Source: Nissolia schottii (Eukaryota > Streptophyta > Magnoliopsida > Fabales > Fabaceae). Taken from it: 64,000 bases of DNA. Numbering within the stretch: the stretch's first letter is position 1; every line of letters begins with the position of its first letter. Below the pieces are notes generated by a model that was not told the origin of the DNA, did not search any database, and saw only the letters and a list, made by a program, of their open reading frames with translations. Of the stretch, positions 10,862 through 22,008 are shown piece after piece. The DNA lies in contig QANU01011877.1 in assembly GCA_003254905.1 (NCBI GenBank), forward strand, positions 75,613 to 139,612. The letters are read 5' to 3'. A program made the position numbers and the translations under genes.

Positions 10862-13308
10862 ATGGGATCGTGCATCTCTGAGGCGGGTGGTCGCTCCCCT
10901 CCCCTCCTCCCTTATGGGCGGTCTGACTCCAATTCGGATGGCGGAAAGAGGAGGTTGAAGGGTTCCACTTCCTTTGATTACAAAGTGCCTGGGAGGATGT
11001 TCCTGAATGGATCCAGTGAGGTTGCATCCTTGTACTGCAAGCAAGGTAGAAAGGGGATCAACCAAGATGCTATGCTTGTTTGGGAGGTTAGCCCCCTCTC
11101 TCTTAGCTTCTGTTCATTTTGTTGTTTCAGGATATTGTGCTTTTACATTGCACTGCCATATATACACACACTTGCATGTTATACAATTCACAATAATAGT
11201 AATGAAGGATTTGATATTACCAGAAAGTAACAACAACAATGAAGGTTTTTTCGCCTGTTTTATAAATGCTAAAATTCTATATTTGAATGATAATCAAATT
11301 GGAGTACGTGGTCTAGTCTACTTATTGTAAATTCTACAATAACATTTTTTTTTAATTGTAGTCTTTTTGTTTTTGTTTTTGTTCTTTTGCTTGTCTATTA
11401 TATTAGATCAAATGTTCATCTATCAGCTTTCTTCTTATTGAGTAAAAGAAAGTCTCAGTTGTTGTGGCTTTGGAATAGACATGAACTGATATACAGAATG
11501 CAGTTTAAAACTATCATCTTCCCACCTTTGATTTCTAAAATATCATTGCATTGTGTGTCTTTTCCCACCTTAGCATAATTTGAAAATATAGTACAGTAGT
11601 TCCTCTATTATTTTTGTCCTAAAATTTGAGTCTCCAGATGGTAAAATTTGTTCTCTATTATTTACTTGTAGCTCAATTCTTTAATTATGTTTAATTATGC
11701 TCACAAATATATGGTCATTTTCCTTTTGTAGAACTTCTGTTCAAGGGAGGGCACTATTTTTTGTGGTGTTTTTGATGGTCATGGACCTTATGGTCATAGG
11801 GTTGCAAAGAAAGTCAGGGATTCTTTTCCTTTAAAGCTTAATGCTCAATGGGATTTGCATCATAAGAATAAAGATGGTCTGAGTGATAACAGCAGTGCTG
11901 CAGGAAGTTATAAATCTGAGGAGATTGGATTTAGAATGGTTGATGAGAAACCTAGTGTGACTGATCATGAGCCTGAAGGAACAGATACTATTTTGACACT
12001 AAGAGAATCTTTTCTGAATGCTTGTAAGATCATGGACAAAGAACTGAAATTGCATCCTGATATTGATTGCTTTTGCAGCGGGACTACATCAGTTACCTTG
12101 GTCAAGCAGGTAAGCAATATAAATTACAACTTAATGCATGCTGGATAATTCTCTTATTTGTTTTACACTTCATTGATTCTCCTTATGTACTTTTAGGGGC
12201 AGGACCTTGTTATTGGAAATCTTGGGGACTCTAGAGCTGTATTGGGTACCCGAGATCACGATGATTCTCTTGTCGCTGTTCAATTGACAATTGACCTTAA
12301 GCCAAATCTTCCAAGTACCCCTCTCTCTCTCTCTCTAGCCATACTTTTTTATTTATTTTATTTTATTGATTTATATATCTACATTTTAAAAGTCTTTTTC
12401 TCTTTCGTTTTCTTGAATATCTTTCTTTGGTTCCCCTTTAGAGGAACTTTTGTGAAAAAAGATATATTCAGGATTGATGAAACTATATTTTCATTGTATG
12501 ATTTAGTAAATGTTGTGACTTGGGATTTGTTTACATACACCAGTCTGGCATATATGGATAATAACGTCTGATGTGCATTTATTTTTTGTCCACTTAGAGG
12601 AAGAAGAGAGGATTAAGCTTCGTAGAGGAAGGGTCTTTTCCCTTCAGAATGAACCTGACGTTGCTCGTGTTTGGCTGCCTAACTCTGATTTCCCTGGTCT
12701 TGCTATGGCACGGGCTTTTGGAGATTTTTGCCTGAAGGACTATGGATTGATTTCTGTTCCAGATGTCTCATATCACCGCCTTACTGAGAAGGATGAATTT
12801 GTTGTGTTAGCTACGGATGGGGTAAGGCTGTTGGGAGCTCTTTGCTTCGGATCTATTGTTTTCTATGATCTGCACATTTGCTGAAATTTAATCCTTTTCA
12901 AGATTGTTGTTGTAGCTAACTCTCCAATGTCCTTGACTCTAGATGCTGGAGCAAGACATTGTGTATGAAATATTAGAATTGTTTTATTTAGTCTTTGATT
13001 CTTCTGGGCAGATCTGGGATGTTTTAACAAATGAAGAAGTTGTGGAAATTGTGGCATCTGCTCCACGCTCTACTGCGGCTCGATCACTGGTTGAGACAGC
13101 CGTTAAAGCATGGAGGACGAAATTCCCTTTCTGCAAGGTTGATGATTGTGCTGTGGTTTGCCTCTTCTTTGATTCAAATTCTGACTCGAGCTCTGCAAAT
13201 ACCACAGACGAGTTGTTACCAGAGGCATTGCCGATTGACCAATCTGTGCAGTCATCTCTGCTTAATGAGAAGGGAATTGCTGTGGGAGCTGGAAATCAAC
13301 AGCAATAG
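10862..13308 (+). CDS. Protein phosphatase 2C, plant clade E type
   Basis: Five exons, 10862-11086, 11732-12109, 12197-12314, 12598-12821 and 13012-13308, join in phase into 413 residues. This is a Mg/Mn-dependent Ser/Thr phosphatase. PP2C motifs in order: GRKGINQDA, the metal-binding FDGHGPYG (DGHG at residues 90-93), SGTTSVTLV, GDSRAVL (211-217), ARAFGDFCLKDYGLI, ATDGIWD (312-318) and VDDCAVV (D359, D360). All metal-ligand aspartates expected for an active enzyme seem present. The N-terminus MGSC suggests N-myristoylation at Gly2 and palmitoylation at Cys4, hence membrane attachment. A short upstream exon with ATG at 10235-10243 splices in frame to 10748 and would add 41 residues before MGSC. 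Intron 3 begins with a CT repeat. Clade E identity is from sequence memory. Confidence 0.95.
12317..12337 (+). repeat. (CT)n microsatellite in PP2C intron 3
   Basis: A short CT dinucleotide run lies directly after the intron 3 donor site (12315). It may act as a pyrimidine tract but is most likely a simple repeat. Confidence 0.7.
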
Positions 13309-14554
13309 CGTAGCTTCTGCACCATGTCTCGTCCCAAGCCTTGTTGGTTTTATTGAGAAGGTTGGGAGAATTACGCTGCAACAGTCAGAGAAAGGGTCAT
13401 TGTTTTGATGATTTTTTGGTAGCTTTTCTGCCAATATTCTTTTCATTATTTATCTTTCATTTCCTTCGACAGCATTTGAGGGGGTAAAGATGGGGTTTTA
13501 ATATAATATCATAATATCCGGAGGAAAAAGGGTACCGGGGCTTATTTTTTGTGCTGGAGGTCATTTTCCTTCTCTCTGTATATTTTGTTAGATTTGGAGT
13601 TTTTGTAAATCCAAGTCATATTATGTAGTTTGTCCGTCTGGTTATCTGAAATCTGCTGTCGTTTCTATTTGCATCATTCTTAAATTTTAGTTGTATTTTC
13701 CAATGTAGTCAGTACAAACATGGGAACTGAAAAGAATTGGATTTGTTTGTTATGGACCTGTGAATCAAGTTTTTGTGGACTCTTACCTCCATGTCATGCC
13801 GCTGTCAAAGTTTAAATGATACTGTAAATCTAGTTTGATATTCAATATCTTGTCGCTCCATTCTACCCTCACTTATCATCTTTGTCCATCACTGTATGGT
13901 GCGTTGGTGGTGGTGTTGGCTCCTGATGGTGGAGCAGGTCGATCTGCCATTGTCGCTCACTTCAATTCCCAACCAAGTCTTCTGGTAATCCGTAATTTGC
14001 TCCTTTTCTCCATTTTGTATTAGAAGGCCAATCATGAAAGATGGGGAAAAAAAAGTAGATTGATATTACAAAATTTCCTAATATTTTTCTCTCTTTAACA
14101 GAATTAAGTAGAAAAGAAAAAGATAAATAGAAGGCGTGTTTGAAATTAGCTGTGATAAGTACTAGTTGGCTGGCAATTATTTTATTAGGTAGGACCAGGA
14201 GTAGGTTGGTGTGATAGAATGGTCATACTCATACCAAGATTACCTTGTTACCCTTTGACGAATTCAACTTCAGTAGCATTAGTCTAATACGATGGCTTCC
14301 TGAACAACTTGGTCCTTGGAAAATGCTTTTAAGCTTGCAGACTCTCATGCCATAAACACACAAAAATGTTTCAAATTATATTAGATAAAGTATGATTGGT
14401 AGGACCACGTTGGTGGGGTTACCGTCCTCAACAATAGCCAAGGACGGAAGTCCACTTTCCTAGAAGGCACACACATCTTGTTACTTGTGTTCTTCCGTTT
14501 CCTTTGTTCTGAAACTGTTGTCCATTGGTGCTTAGCATCCCTAATTGCTGAGAA
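13309..14554. other. PP2C 3' UTR and 5' flank of the first NBS-LRR gene
   Basis: The PP2C 3' UTR probably reaches about 13650. No gene is supported from there to 14554. The block 14090-14250 (ending near 'aggtaggaccaggag...ggtgtgatagaatggtcat') reappears at 17690-17820 upstream of the NBS-LRR fragment, so it marks the 5' flank of subtype A receptors. Confidence 0.6.
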
Positions 14555-17139
14555 ATGGCTGATAGTGTTGTTTCCTTCCTCCTTGAGAACTTGGTGCGGC
14601 TACTTTCTGATGAAGTGAAACTGCTTTCGGGCGTGGACGACAAGATCAGGTCCCTCAGCAATGAGCTCAAATTTATAGATATCTTCCTCAAGAACTCCGA
14701 GGGGAAGCGCAACGACGACATGGTGAAAGAAGTCGTCAACCAAATCATTGATGTTGCTCATGAAGCTGAGGATGTGGTCGACACGTATGTTGCTAAGATT
14801 GCCATGCAGAGAAGTAGAAACATACTTAGCAAGTTAGTCTACTACAGAAGCCACACGATGATGCTTCATGACGTGGATGCTAAGAGAAGATCAAGAGATC
14901 TATTGATGAGATCTATAAGAACAAGGATAGGTACAACATTGTTGAAGGCGAATTCCATGGTCGAGACGACATTGAAGAATCAATCCTTACAAGAAGGAGA
15001 GATGTTGAGGAAGAAGAGGTAGTAGGGTTGACGCATGACTCATACTCTGTCATTAAGCAACTCATGGAAACAGGTCCACGTCGTGAGGTTGTTTCCATAA
15101 TCGGTATGGGTGGGTTGGGAAAGACCACCCTTGCTCGGAAGATCTATAAGGAGGTCAAGGAGTCGTTCCCTTGTCGTGCATGGGGCTATGTGTCAAACGA
15201 TTATAGAGTCAAGGAGCTTCTGTTGAGCCTTCTCAAGTGCTTGCTATCCACGTCTAAATATAATGATTTATTCAAGAGCCATGATGGAGTTGTTGTAAGT
15301 GAAAGTTTGAACGAGGAGGAACTTAAGCAGAAGGTGAGAGAGCTTGAAGGGGAAGAAGTATTTAGTGGTGTTGGATGACATTTGGAATACCCAAGTGTGG
15401 GATGAGGTGCAAGGAGCCTTTCCTGATGATAACAATGGTAGTCGAATACTAATTACTAGTCGTATGAAGGAAGTGGCTTCTTACATAGGTCCAAGTCCTC
15501 CTTACTACCTTCCATTTCTCAACAAAGAAGAAAGTTGGCAACTCTTTTCTAATAAAGTATTTCAAGAAGAAGATTGCCCTTCGGATCTCATTGATCTAGG
15601 TAGATTGTTTGTCGAAAGTTGTGGGGGTTTACCACTTGCAATCATAGCGTTAGCGGGACTTGTTGCCAAGAAGGACAAATCACAAACAGTGGCTGAGAAT
15701 CAAGGGCTACGTCAATTGGCACCTCGCTCAGGACAGGGCTATAGTGAGGGATATACTAAAGCTTAGCTATGATAGCTTGCCTCAAAGATTGAAACCTTGT
15801 TTCTTGTATTTTGGAATCTACCCTGAAGACCATGAGATTCCTGTCAAAGAATTGGTTGAATTGTGGATAGCTGAAGGGTTCATACAGCTAAAAGATATTG
15901 GTACATCAAATGTACCAGAACCAGAAGATGTTGCTAATCTCTATTTGAATGAGCTGGTGGATCGTAGTTTGGTACAAGTGGCAAGTAGAAGGATCGATGG
16001 GAGTGTGAAAACTTGTCGGATTCACGATCTCCTTCGTGGCCTTTGCCTAGCAAAGAGCAAAGCTGACAAGTTCTTGGAGATTTGCACGGAGTCAAACATC
16101 CATGGCCTAAGGAATCCACGCAGATTGTCAGTGCACTACGCAGCTAAGTCTTATATGTCTTCAAACAGAGCAAACCAATCCTACACTCGTTCTTTGTTCT
16201 TCTTTGCCGAAAGGAATCAGTTCGAAGATCTTAAACTGAAAAGTTTCCAGTTGGCTCGTGTACTATATATCAGAGGAGCGAATCTTCTATCAAGGCCTAG
16301 TGACTTGAAGATAATGATCCATCTAAGGTATTTGAAAATAGAGGCAATGATTGATTTAGCAACTCTAACAGCTTTTATATACAACCTTTTCAATCTAGAA
16401 ACGCTGTGTATAAGGAGTTTGGGTGTTTTATCTGTTGATATATGGAAGCTCAAGCAACTAAGACATGTGAGGGTGCCTATGCGTCTATCTTCAGGGTGCA
16501 CCTCAAGATCAGGAAATAGTAGAACATTGTGGAATCTTCAAACCCTTTCATGGGTGGTTATTGATCCACAGCTAAAGTCTATGATGGAGAATGACAGCTT
16601 TCCCAACTTGAAAAAGTTAGGTTTGCGAACAAACGAGGACATGTATTCGGCAGACGAACAGTTGCAAAGCCTACACCGGCTAAGGAACCTTGATACTCTA
16701 AAGATATCAGGCCGCCCCACCATACAGCTTCCATTATCCGTAGATGCGTATCCATCAAGTCTTACCAAGATCCGGTTCAAACAGTTTGACGAATTCGACT
16801 CCGGTTGCATGAGTGTTTTAGCAAGACTTCCCAACCTCCAAATTTTGAGAATAACTACACAACAATTCATTGACATTCCATTGAGTTCTTTCGACCTTGA
16901 TTGTGGAGTTGGCCATTTTCCACAGCTTCAAGTGTTTGAGATGAGATATCTGAAAGTCGAGAGTTGGAGATTAGAGAAAGGTGCAATGGCTAATCTTTGT
17001 CGTCTGGTCATCAATGGTTGCTTGTACCTGAGTGAACTTCCTGATGAATTGTGGTCTTTGGCTACTTTGCGACAAGTGCATGTTGTTGAGCCCTCATATA
17101 CATTACGTAAAAGCCTCCAAAATGTTGAGCTCAAGAGTG
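14555..17139 (+). pseudogene. CC-NBS-LRR receptor, subtype A (copy 1), frameshifted
   Basis: Intracellular immune receptor of the coiled-coil NBS-LRR class, RPP13/RPP8-like, on one uninterrupted exon. By alignment with the intact copy at 24467 it has three frame-breaking deletions: 4 bases near 14885, 2 near 15338 and 2 near 15690. Recognisable parts across frames are the MADSVVSFL start, AEDVVDTY, the P-loop GMGGLGKTT (about 15105), kinase-2 YLVVLDDIW (about 15356), GSRILITSR, GGLPLAIIA, CFLYFGIYPED, RIHDLLRGLC (MHD-equivalent) and an LRR region. The first open frame encodes mainly the CC domain (155 aa). The C-terminus runs into the assembly gap about 25 bases before the expected stop. Several indels in a single copy favour a true pseudogene over sequencing error. 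Confidence 0.85.
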
Positions 17140-17660
17140 NNNNNNNNNNNNNNNNNNNNNNNNNNNNNNNNNNNNNNNNNNNNNNNNNNNNNNNNNNNNN
17201 NNNNNNNNNNNNNNNNNNNNNNNNNNNNNNNNNNNNNNNNNNNNNNNNNNNNNNNNNNNNNNNNNNNNNNNNNNNNNNNNNNNNNNNNNNNNNNNNNNNN
17301 NNNNNNNNNNNNNNNNNNNNNNNNNNNNNNNNNNNNNNNNNNNNNNNNNNNNNNNNNNNNNNNNNNNNNNNNNNNNNNNNNNNNNNNNNNNNNNNNNNNN
17401 NNNNNNNNNNNNNNNNNNNNNNNNNNNNNNNNNNNNNNNNNNNNNNNNNNNNNNNNNNNNNNNNNNNNNNNNNNNNNNNNNNNNNNNNNNNNNNNNNNNN
17501 NNNNNNNNNNNNNNNNNNNNNNNNNNNNNNNNNNNNNNNNNNNNNNNNNNNNNNNNNNNNNNNNNNNNNNNNNNNNNNNNNNNNNNNNNNNNNNNNNNNN
17601 NNNNNNNNNNNNNNNNNNNNNNNNNNNNNNNNNNNNNNNNNNNNNNNNNNNNNNNNNNNN
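17140..17660. other. Assembly gap (521 N)
   Basis: Run of N. It hides the last few codons and 3' flank of the first NBS-LRR copy and the start of the next repeat unit. Open frames crossing it are meaningless there. Confidence 1.
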
Positions 17661-17689
17661 TATATATATTTTTTAAATATTTAACAGAA

Positions 17690-17825
17690 TTAATTAAAAA
17701 AAAACGAAAAAATAGAAGACATGTTTGAAATTAGCTGTGATAAGTACTAGTTGGCTAGATGCTGGCAATTATTTCATTAGGTAGGACCAGGAGGAGGTTG
17801 GTGTGATAGAATGGTCATATTCATA
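17690..17825 (+). repeat. Copy of the subtype A receptor 5' flank
   Basis: Matches 14110-14240 closely (agaattaa..., tttgaaattagctgtgataagtactagttggct, aggtaggaccaggag, ggtgtgatagaatggtcat), with small indels. It joins directly to an internal NBS segment at about 17826. Confidence 0.75.
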
Positions 17826-18105
17826 CGAAGATTTGCCGAGAGTTGTGGAGGTTTGCCGCTTGCAATCATAGCGTTAGCCGGACTTGTTCCCAAAAGGGGC
17901 AGATCACAAAGAGAGTGGTTGAAAATCAAGGATAACTTCAAATGGCATCTTGGTCAGGAAATGAACAAAGCAATGGGTAGCTATGATTACTTGCCTCAAA
18001 TATTAAAACCTTGTTTTTTGTACTTGGGGATCTATCCAGAAGAGACTATGAGATCAATGCCAAAGAATTAATCTTAGTGTGGATAGCTGAAGGGTTCATA
18101 CAAAT
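17826..18105 (+). pseudogene. NBS-LRR fragment, subtype A (GLPL to post-RNBS-D only)
   Basis: About 280 bases encode FAESCGGLPLAIIALAGL through EWLKIKDNFKWHLGQ, YDYLPQILKPCFLYLGIYPE and, after a frame change near 18045, ELILVWIAEGFIQ. The CC domain, P-loop, kinase-2, MHD region and LRRs are absent. The segment is fused upstream to a subtype A 5' flank copy, so an internal deletion removed everything between the promoter region and the GLPL motif. The 3' side continues into the spacer repeat array at 18110. It is a non-functional relic. Confidence 0.85.
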
Positions 18106-18109
18106 TAAT

Positions 18110-18540
18110 CTACATAGATCGTTCGCGTCTCTTTGTTGCAGAGACATTTGTCACATTATTGCACAAACATATACAATATACATGCACAAACAAATGAAAT
18201 AATTAACACTAAATACTAAATGACCAAAGCAGGAAAAATCGTAGTACATAAACATTTGCCACGTTATTGTACAAACGTATATAACATACATGCACAAACA
18301 TATGAAGCAATTAACACTAAATACTAAAAAGACCAAACCAAAGGAATGAGTAGTGCACAAGCTTTAATTAACAAATATATCAAACATAAATGCACAAACA
18401 TAAGATGTAATTACCACAAGTTATCATTTAATAAAACAAAAGGAAATACGCATGGTGCACAAACTTCAACTATCATATTACATGAGCATGACAAACATAA
18501 ATGCACAAACATACCACGTAATTAGATCAGCAGTTTGATT
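18110..18540 (+). repeat. Diverged tandem repeat array with GCACAAAC motif
   Basis: Three to four diverged copies of a unit of about 100-120 bases, each reading roughly 'acatttgccacattattgcacaaacatata...acatacatgcacaaacaaatgaa..aattaacactaaatactaaa.gaccaaa'. A related single-to-double copy lies at 28165-28335 in the equivalent spacer between the second A and B receptors. Reverse-oriented diverged copies follow at 18600-18810. The units may be subterminal repeats of a DNA transposon; this is not established. Confidence 0.7.
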
Positions 18541-18599
18541 GATGAGTTAAACCTCGTTCATCCCATAGATTTGATCAGCAAAATTAATTGATAAATTTG

Positions 18600-18815
18600 G
18601 ACCTCGAAACAATTGTGCATTACTCGTTTTATGTTTTTGGTTCATATGTTTGTGCATGTATATTATATATGTTTGTGTAAAGATATGAGAAATGTTTGTG
18701 CACCACTCATTTTCATGTTTTTGATCTATTAGTTTTTAGTGTTAATTGATTTAAATGTTTGTATAGCTATGTTATATATTGCGTAGCAGTATTGCAAATG
18801 TTTGTTGTAAAACTG
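18600..18815 (-). repeat. Inverted diverged copies of the GCACAAAC repeat
   Basis: Read on the minus strand, this stretch carries the same phrases (TGCACAAACATAT, TTAACACTAAAAACTAATAG) as the forward array at 18110-18540. The two blocks therefore form a large imperfect inverted pair around about 18540-18600. Confidence 0.55.
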
Positions 18816-19325
18816 AGCGTGAGAACACGTGCGGAATCATCAACGGACGTATAAAAATATGTGGTTAGATATACGGTGGATATCAAATTGGTTGTACCTC
18901 AATCTTTATTATGTTGACAAATGGTTGATATAGGCGTGTCCTTCCTCATACAGAACACATAAGTGGAAAAGAAACAGTAAACATGTTTGATTGAACCTTG
19001 TTTGTCTATAGCAATTATTGTTATTTTTGGTAAGACCATGTACAATGTAGATGGGGTATACTAAGTGGAAAAAACAATAGGCCTGTTTGAACCTAGTTTG
19101 TCTATAGCAATTATTATTTTAGAAATAAAGGTGAGATGACAAATAATTTAAATGGGACTCGTGGACCCACATCATTTTCTCACTTGGCACTGCTATTTGT
19201 GTTTTTTAAGACAATACTGTGGAGCTAAAAAATCTTTACTCTTGCTCATTTGTGCTGTGGCTGTCATCCTCTTTTCTTCTGAAACCCGTTTAGCTTGAAT
19301 CTTTACATCGGTCCCTTGCAAGGAA
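18816..19325 (+). promoter_or_regulatory. 5' flank of the subtype B receptor, with internal duplication
   Basis: Contains 'aaacatgtttgattgaacc...ttttggtaagaccatgtacaat' (18979-19052), also found upstream of the receptor at 24467 (23968-24025). A second diverged copy of the 'tgtttgaacctagtttgtctatagcaattatt' phrase follows at about 19084, so the block is tandemly duplicated here. The last 45 bases before the ATG match the flank of the intact B copy at 32676. A promoter role is inferred from position only. Confidence 0.5.
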
Positions 19326-22008
19326 ATGGCTGATGGTGCTGTTTCCGCTCTGATACAAAGCTTGTCACAGCTCCTCCTTGATGAAGTCAACTTGCTGTCT
19401 GGCGTGAAGGACAAGATCAGGTCATTGAGCAAAGAGCTGGAATTCATAGACGCCTTCCTCGTCAGTTGTTCTAAGGGGAAACGCAGCAACGATGACGCGG
19501 TGGCGAAGGTGGTGGAAAGGCAGATCAGAGAGGTGGCTCGCCAAGCTCAGGATGTCGTTGACACCTACATCGTTGCCAATGTCAACCGGCAAAGGAGCAG
19601 AAACGTAATGATCAAGTTACTCAACTCGGCGCGACTATGGATGATGCTTCACCGTGTTGATGGGAAGATCGAGAAGATCAAGAGATCCATTGATGAGATC
19701 CACCACAACAAGGAGAGGTACGGCACTGCTGGAGGAGGTGAGCTATTCCAAAGCGGAGGAGACGCCGAAGCGGCGGAATCAGTCCGTAGGAGAAGGAGGG
19801 ACGTGGAGGAAGAACATGTAGTATGGTTGGTGCACGACTCCGCCAAGGTTCAAGGAGGCTGGTTCGCGTCTTGATGTTGTTTCCATCATAGGAATGGGTG
19901 GGTTGGGAAAGACCACCCTTGCCCGAAAGATCTACAAGAACAGTGAGGTGGAGGGCATGTTTCCTTTTCGTGCTTGGGGTTATGTGTCCGATGATTATAG
20001 ACCCAATGAGCTTTTCCTAAGCCTTCTTAAATGTTTGCTGCCCACGCCAGATTACAATGATTTATTTAAGAAGAGAGATGATGGAGTCATTGTAAGTGAA
20101 AGTAAGGACGAACTAAAGAAGAAGATGAGAGAATGCTTGAAAGGGAGCAAGTATCTGATTGTGCTAGACGATATTTGGAAAACTCGTGTGTGGGATGAGG
20201 TACAAGGAGCCTTTCCAGATGACAACAATGGTAGTAGAATACTGATAACTAGTCGTAATAAGGAGCTGGCTTCCTACACAGGAACAACATCTCCCTATTA
20301 CCTTCCTTTCCTCAAAGAACAAGAAAGTTGGGAACTCTTCTCCAAGAAGGTGTTTAGAGGGGAAGAATGTCCTTCTAATCTGAAAGATATAGGTCAGTCA
20401 ATTGTTGCAAGTTGTCACGATTTACCACTTGCTATTATTGTGTTAGCAGGGCATGTGGCCAAGAAAGACAAGTCAGAAAAAGAGTGGTTGAGGATCAAGA
20501 ACCACGTCAGCTGGAGTCGTGCTCAAGATGAATATACAAGAGTGAGAGATATACTGAAACTTAGCTATGATGACCTATCTCAAGAATTAAAGTCGTGCTT
20601 TCTATATTTCGGGATCTACCCTGAAGATTATGAGATCCGAGTGAAGCAACTTATTCATCTATGGGTTGCAGAAGGATTTATACAACCTGAAACTGGAACA
20701 TCAAATGCACTAGAGCTGGAAGATATTGGTGAGTACTACTTCGAAGAGTTGGTGGATCGTAGCTTGATACAAGTAACAAGTAAGAACAATGATGGGAGAG
20801 TCAAAACATGTCAGATTCATGATCTTCTCCGTGACTTGTGTATGTCTGAGAGCAAAGCAACGGAGTTCATGGAAGTATGCACAGAGTTGAACATTGATAA
20901 GTGCAATCCCCATAGGATGTCCCTCCACTGCGAGAAACAGTTCTCCTTCTCGCCAATTAAATACAATCAATCACGCACACATTCCTTGTTGCTCTTTGGT
21001 AGAAATCATTATTGGGATAAAGAATCAAAAGGTTGTAAATGGATTGCAAAAAGCTTCAAGTTGGCTCGCGTGTTGCACTTCGACAAAGTGTATTTGGATT
21101 TGCCACCTAAGGATTTGAGGGCAATGGTCCATCTAAAGTACTTGAGAATAGAAACAAAAGCTCTATCAGGTACAGATATTCTAGGTTCTCTATGCAAGCT
21201 TTGGAATCTAGAAACACTTCATTTAAGTTGTGAAGAAGTGAGGGCGATCCCAAGTGGAATATGGAAGCTGAAGCAAATGAGGCATTTTAATCTGAGAATT
21301 GATAAGATTCACGAACCACCATGCACGTCAAGAGGAGAAAACAGTGAAGCACTGCAGAATCTTCAAACTCTATGTGGGGTGCAAGTTGATTCAGAAATGG
21401 TATCCATGCTGAACAATGGCTACTTTCCCAACTTAAAGACATTGGGTTTGTTGTGCATCGCACACCGTGAACAATACAAAGGAGGCACCCATGCTCTTTC
21501 AATGCTTAGCCTGCTCCACCTAAGCAAACTCTCTAAGCTAAAAATAACAGGTCTTTACGATATTCGATTTTATGCGAGTGCATTTTCGTCAAACTTGTTT
21601 CCGTCACATCTTACCAAGATTACCTTGATAGCTTTTGTAAAATTGAACTCCAAAACTCTAGGACGACTCCCCAACCTCCAAATTTTGAAACTAAAGACTG
21701 GGCACATACCAGACGGTCGTCTTCACTGTGCAGCAGGGGAGTTCCCAGCGCTTCGAGTGTTTCACATGAAGGATGCAGGTGTTAAAGAGTGGATATTAGA
21801 GGAAGGTGCAATGCCTTGTCTTAATAGTTTGGTCATAGATGAATTTGTATTGGAAGACCTTCCTACACAGCTGGCGTCAATACCTACCTTAAGACAAGTG
21901 CATGTCACTAAACAACGTGGAATGAGATACGGGAAGCTTGATGATAGGTTCAAAAACGTTGAGCTCGACCAAAGATGTAAACTCATAATCTCCCTTCAGG
22001 GCAAATAG
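19326..22008 (+). pseudogene. CC-NBS-LRR receptor, subtype B (copy 1), one 11-base deletion
   Basis: Single-exon CNL very similar to the intact gene at 32676. The reading frame is open for 182 codons from ATG 19326 (CC domain, AQDVVDTY present). An 11-base deletion at about 19850, relative to the intact copy, then shifts frame just before the P-loop. Downstream, one uninterrupted frame (19894-22008) holds GMGGLGKTT, YLIVLDDIW, GSRILITSR, CFLYFGIYPED, QIHDLLRDLC and all LRRs. The GLPL motif reads HDLPL instead of GLPL. As read, the locus can make only a CC-only protein of 182 residues, of which the last nine are out of frame. The otherwise clean frame suggests a recent lesion or possible assembly error. 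Its 3' flank to about 22380 matches that of 32676. Confidence 0.85.

Noticed and set aside
17032-17684. Open frames running through the N block
   Set aside because: They are continued only by undefined bases and carry no information.
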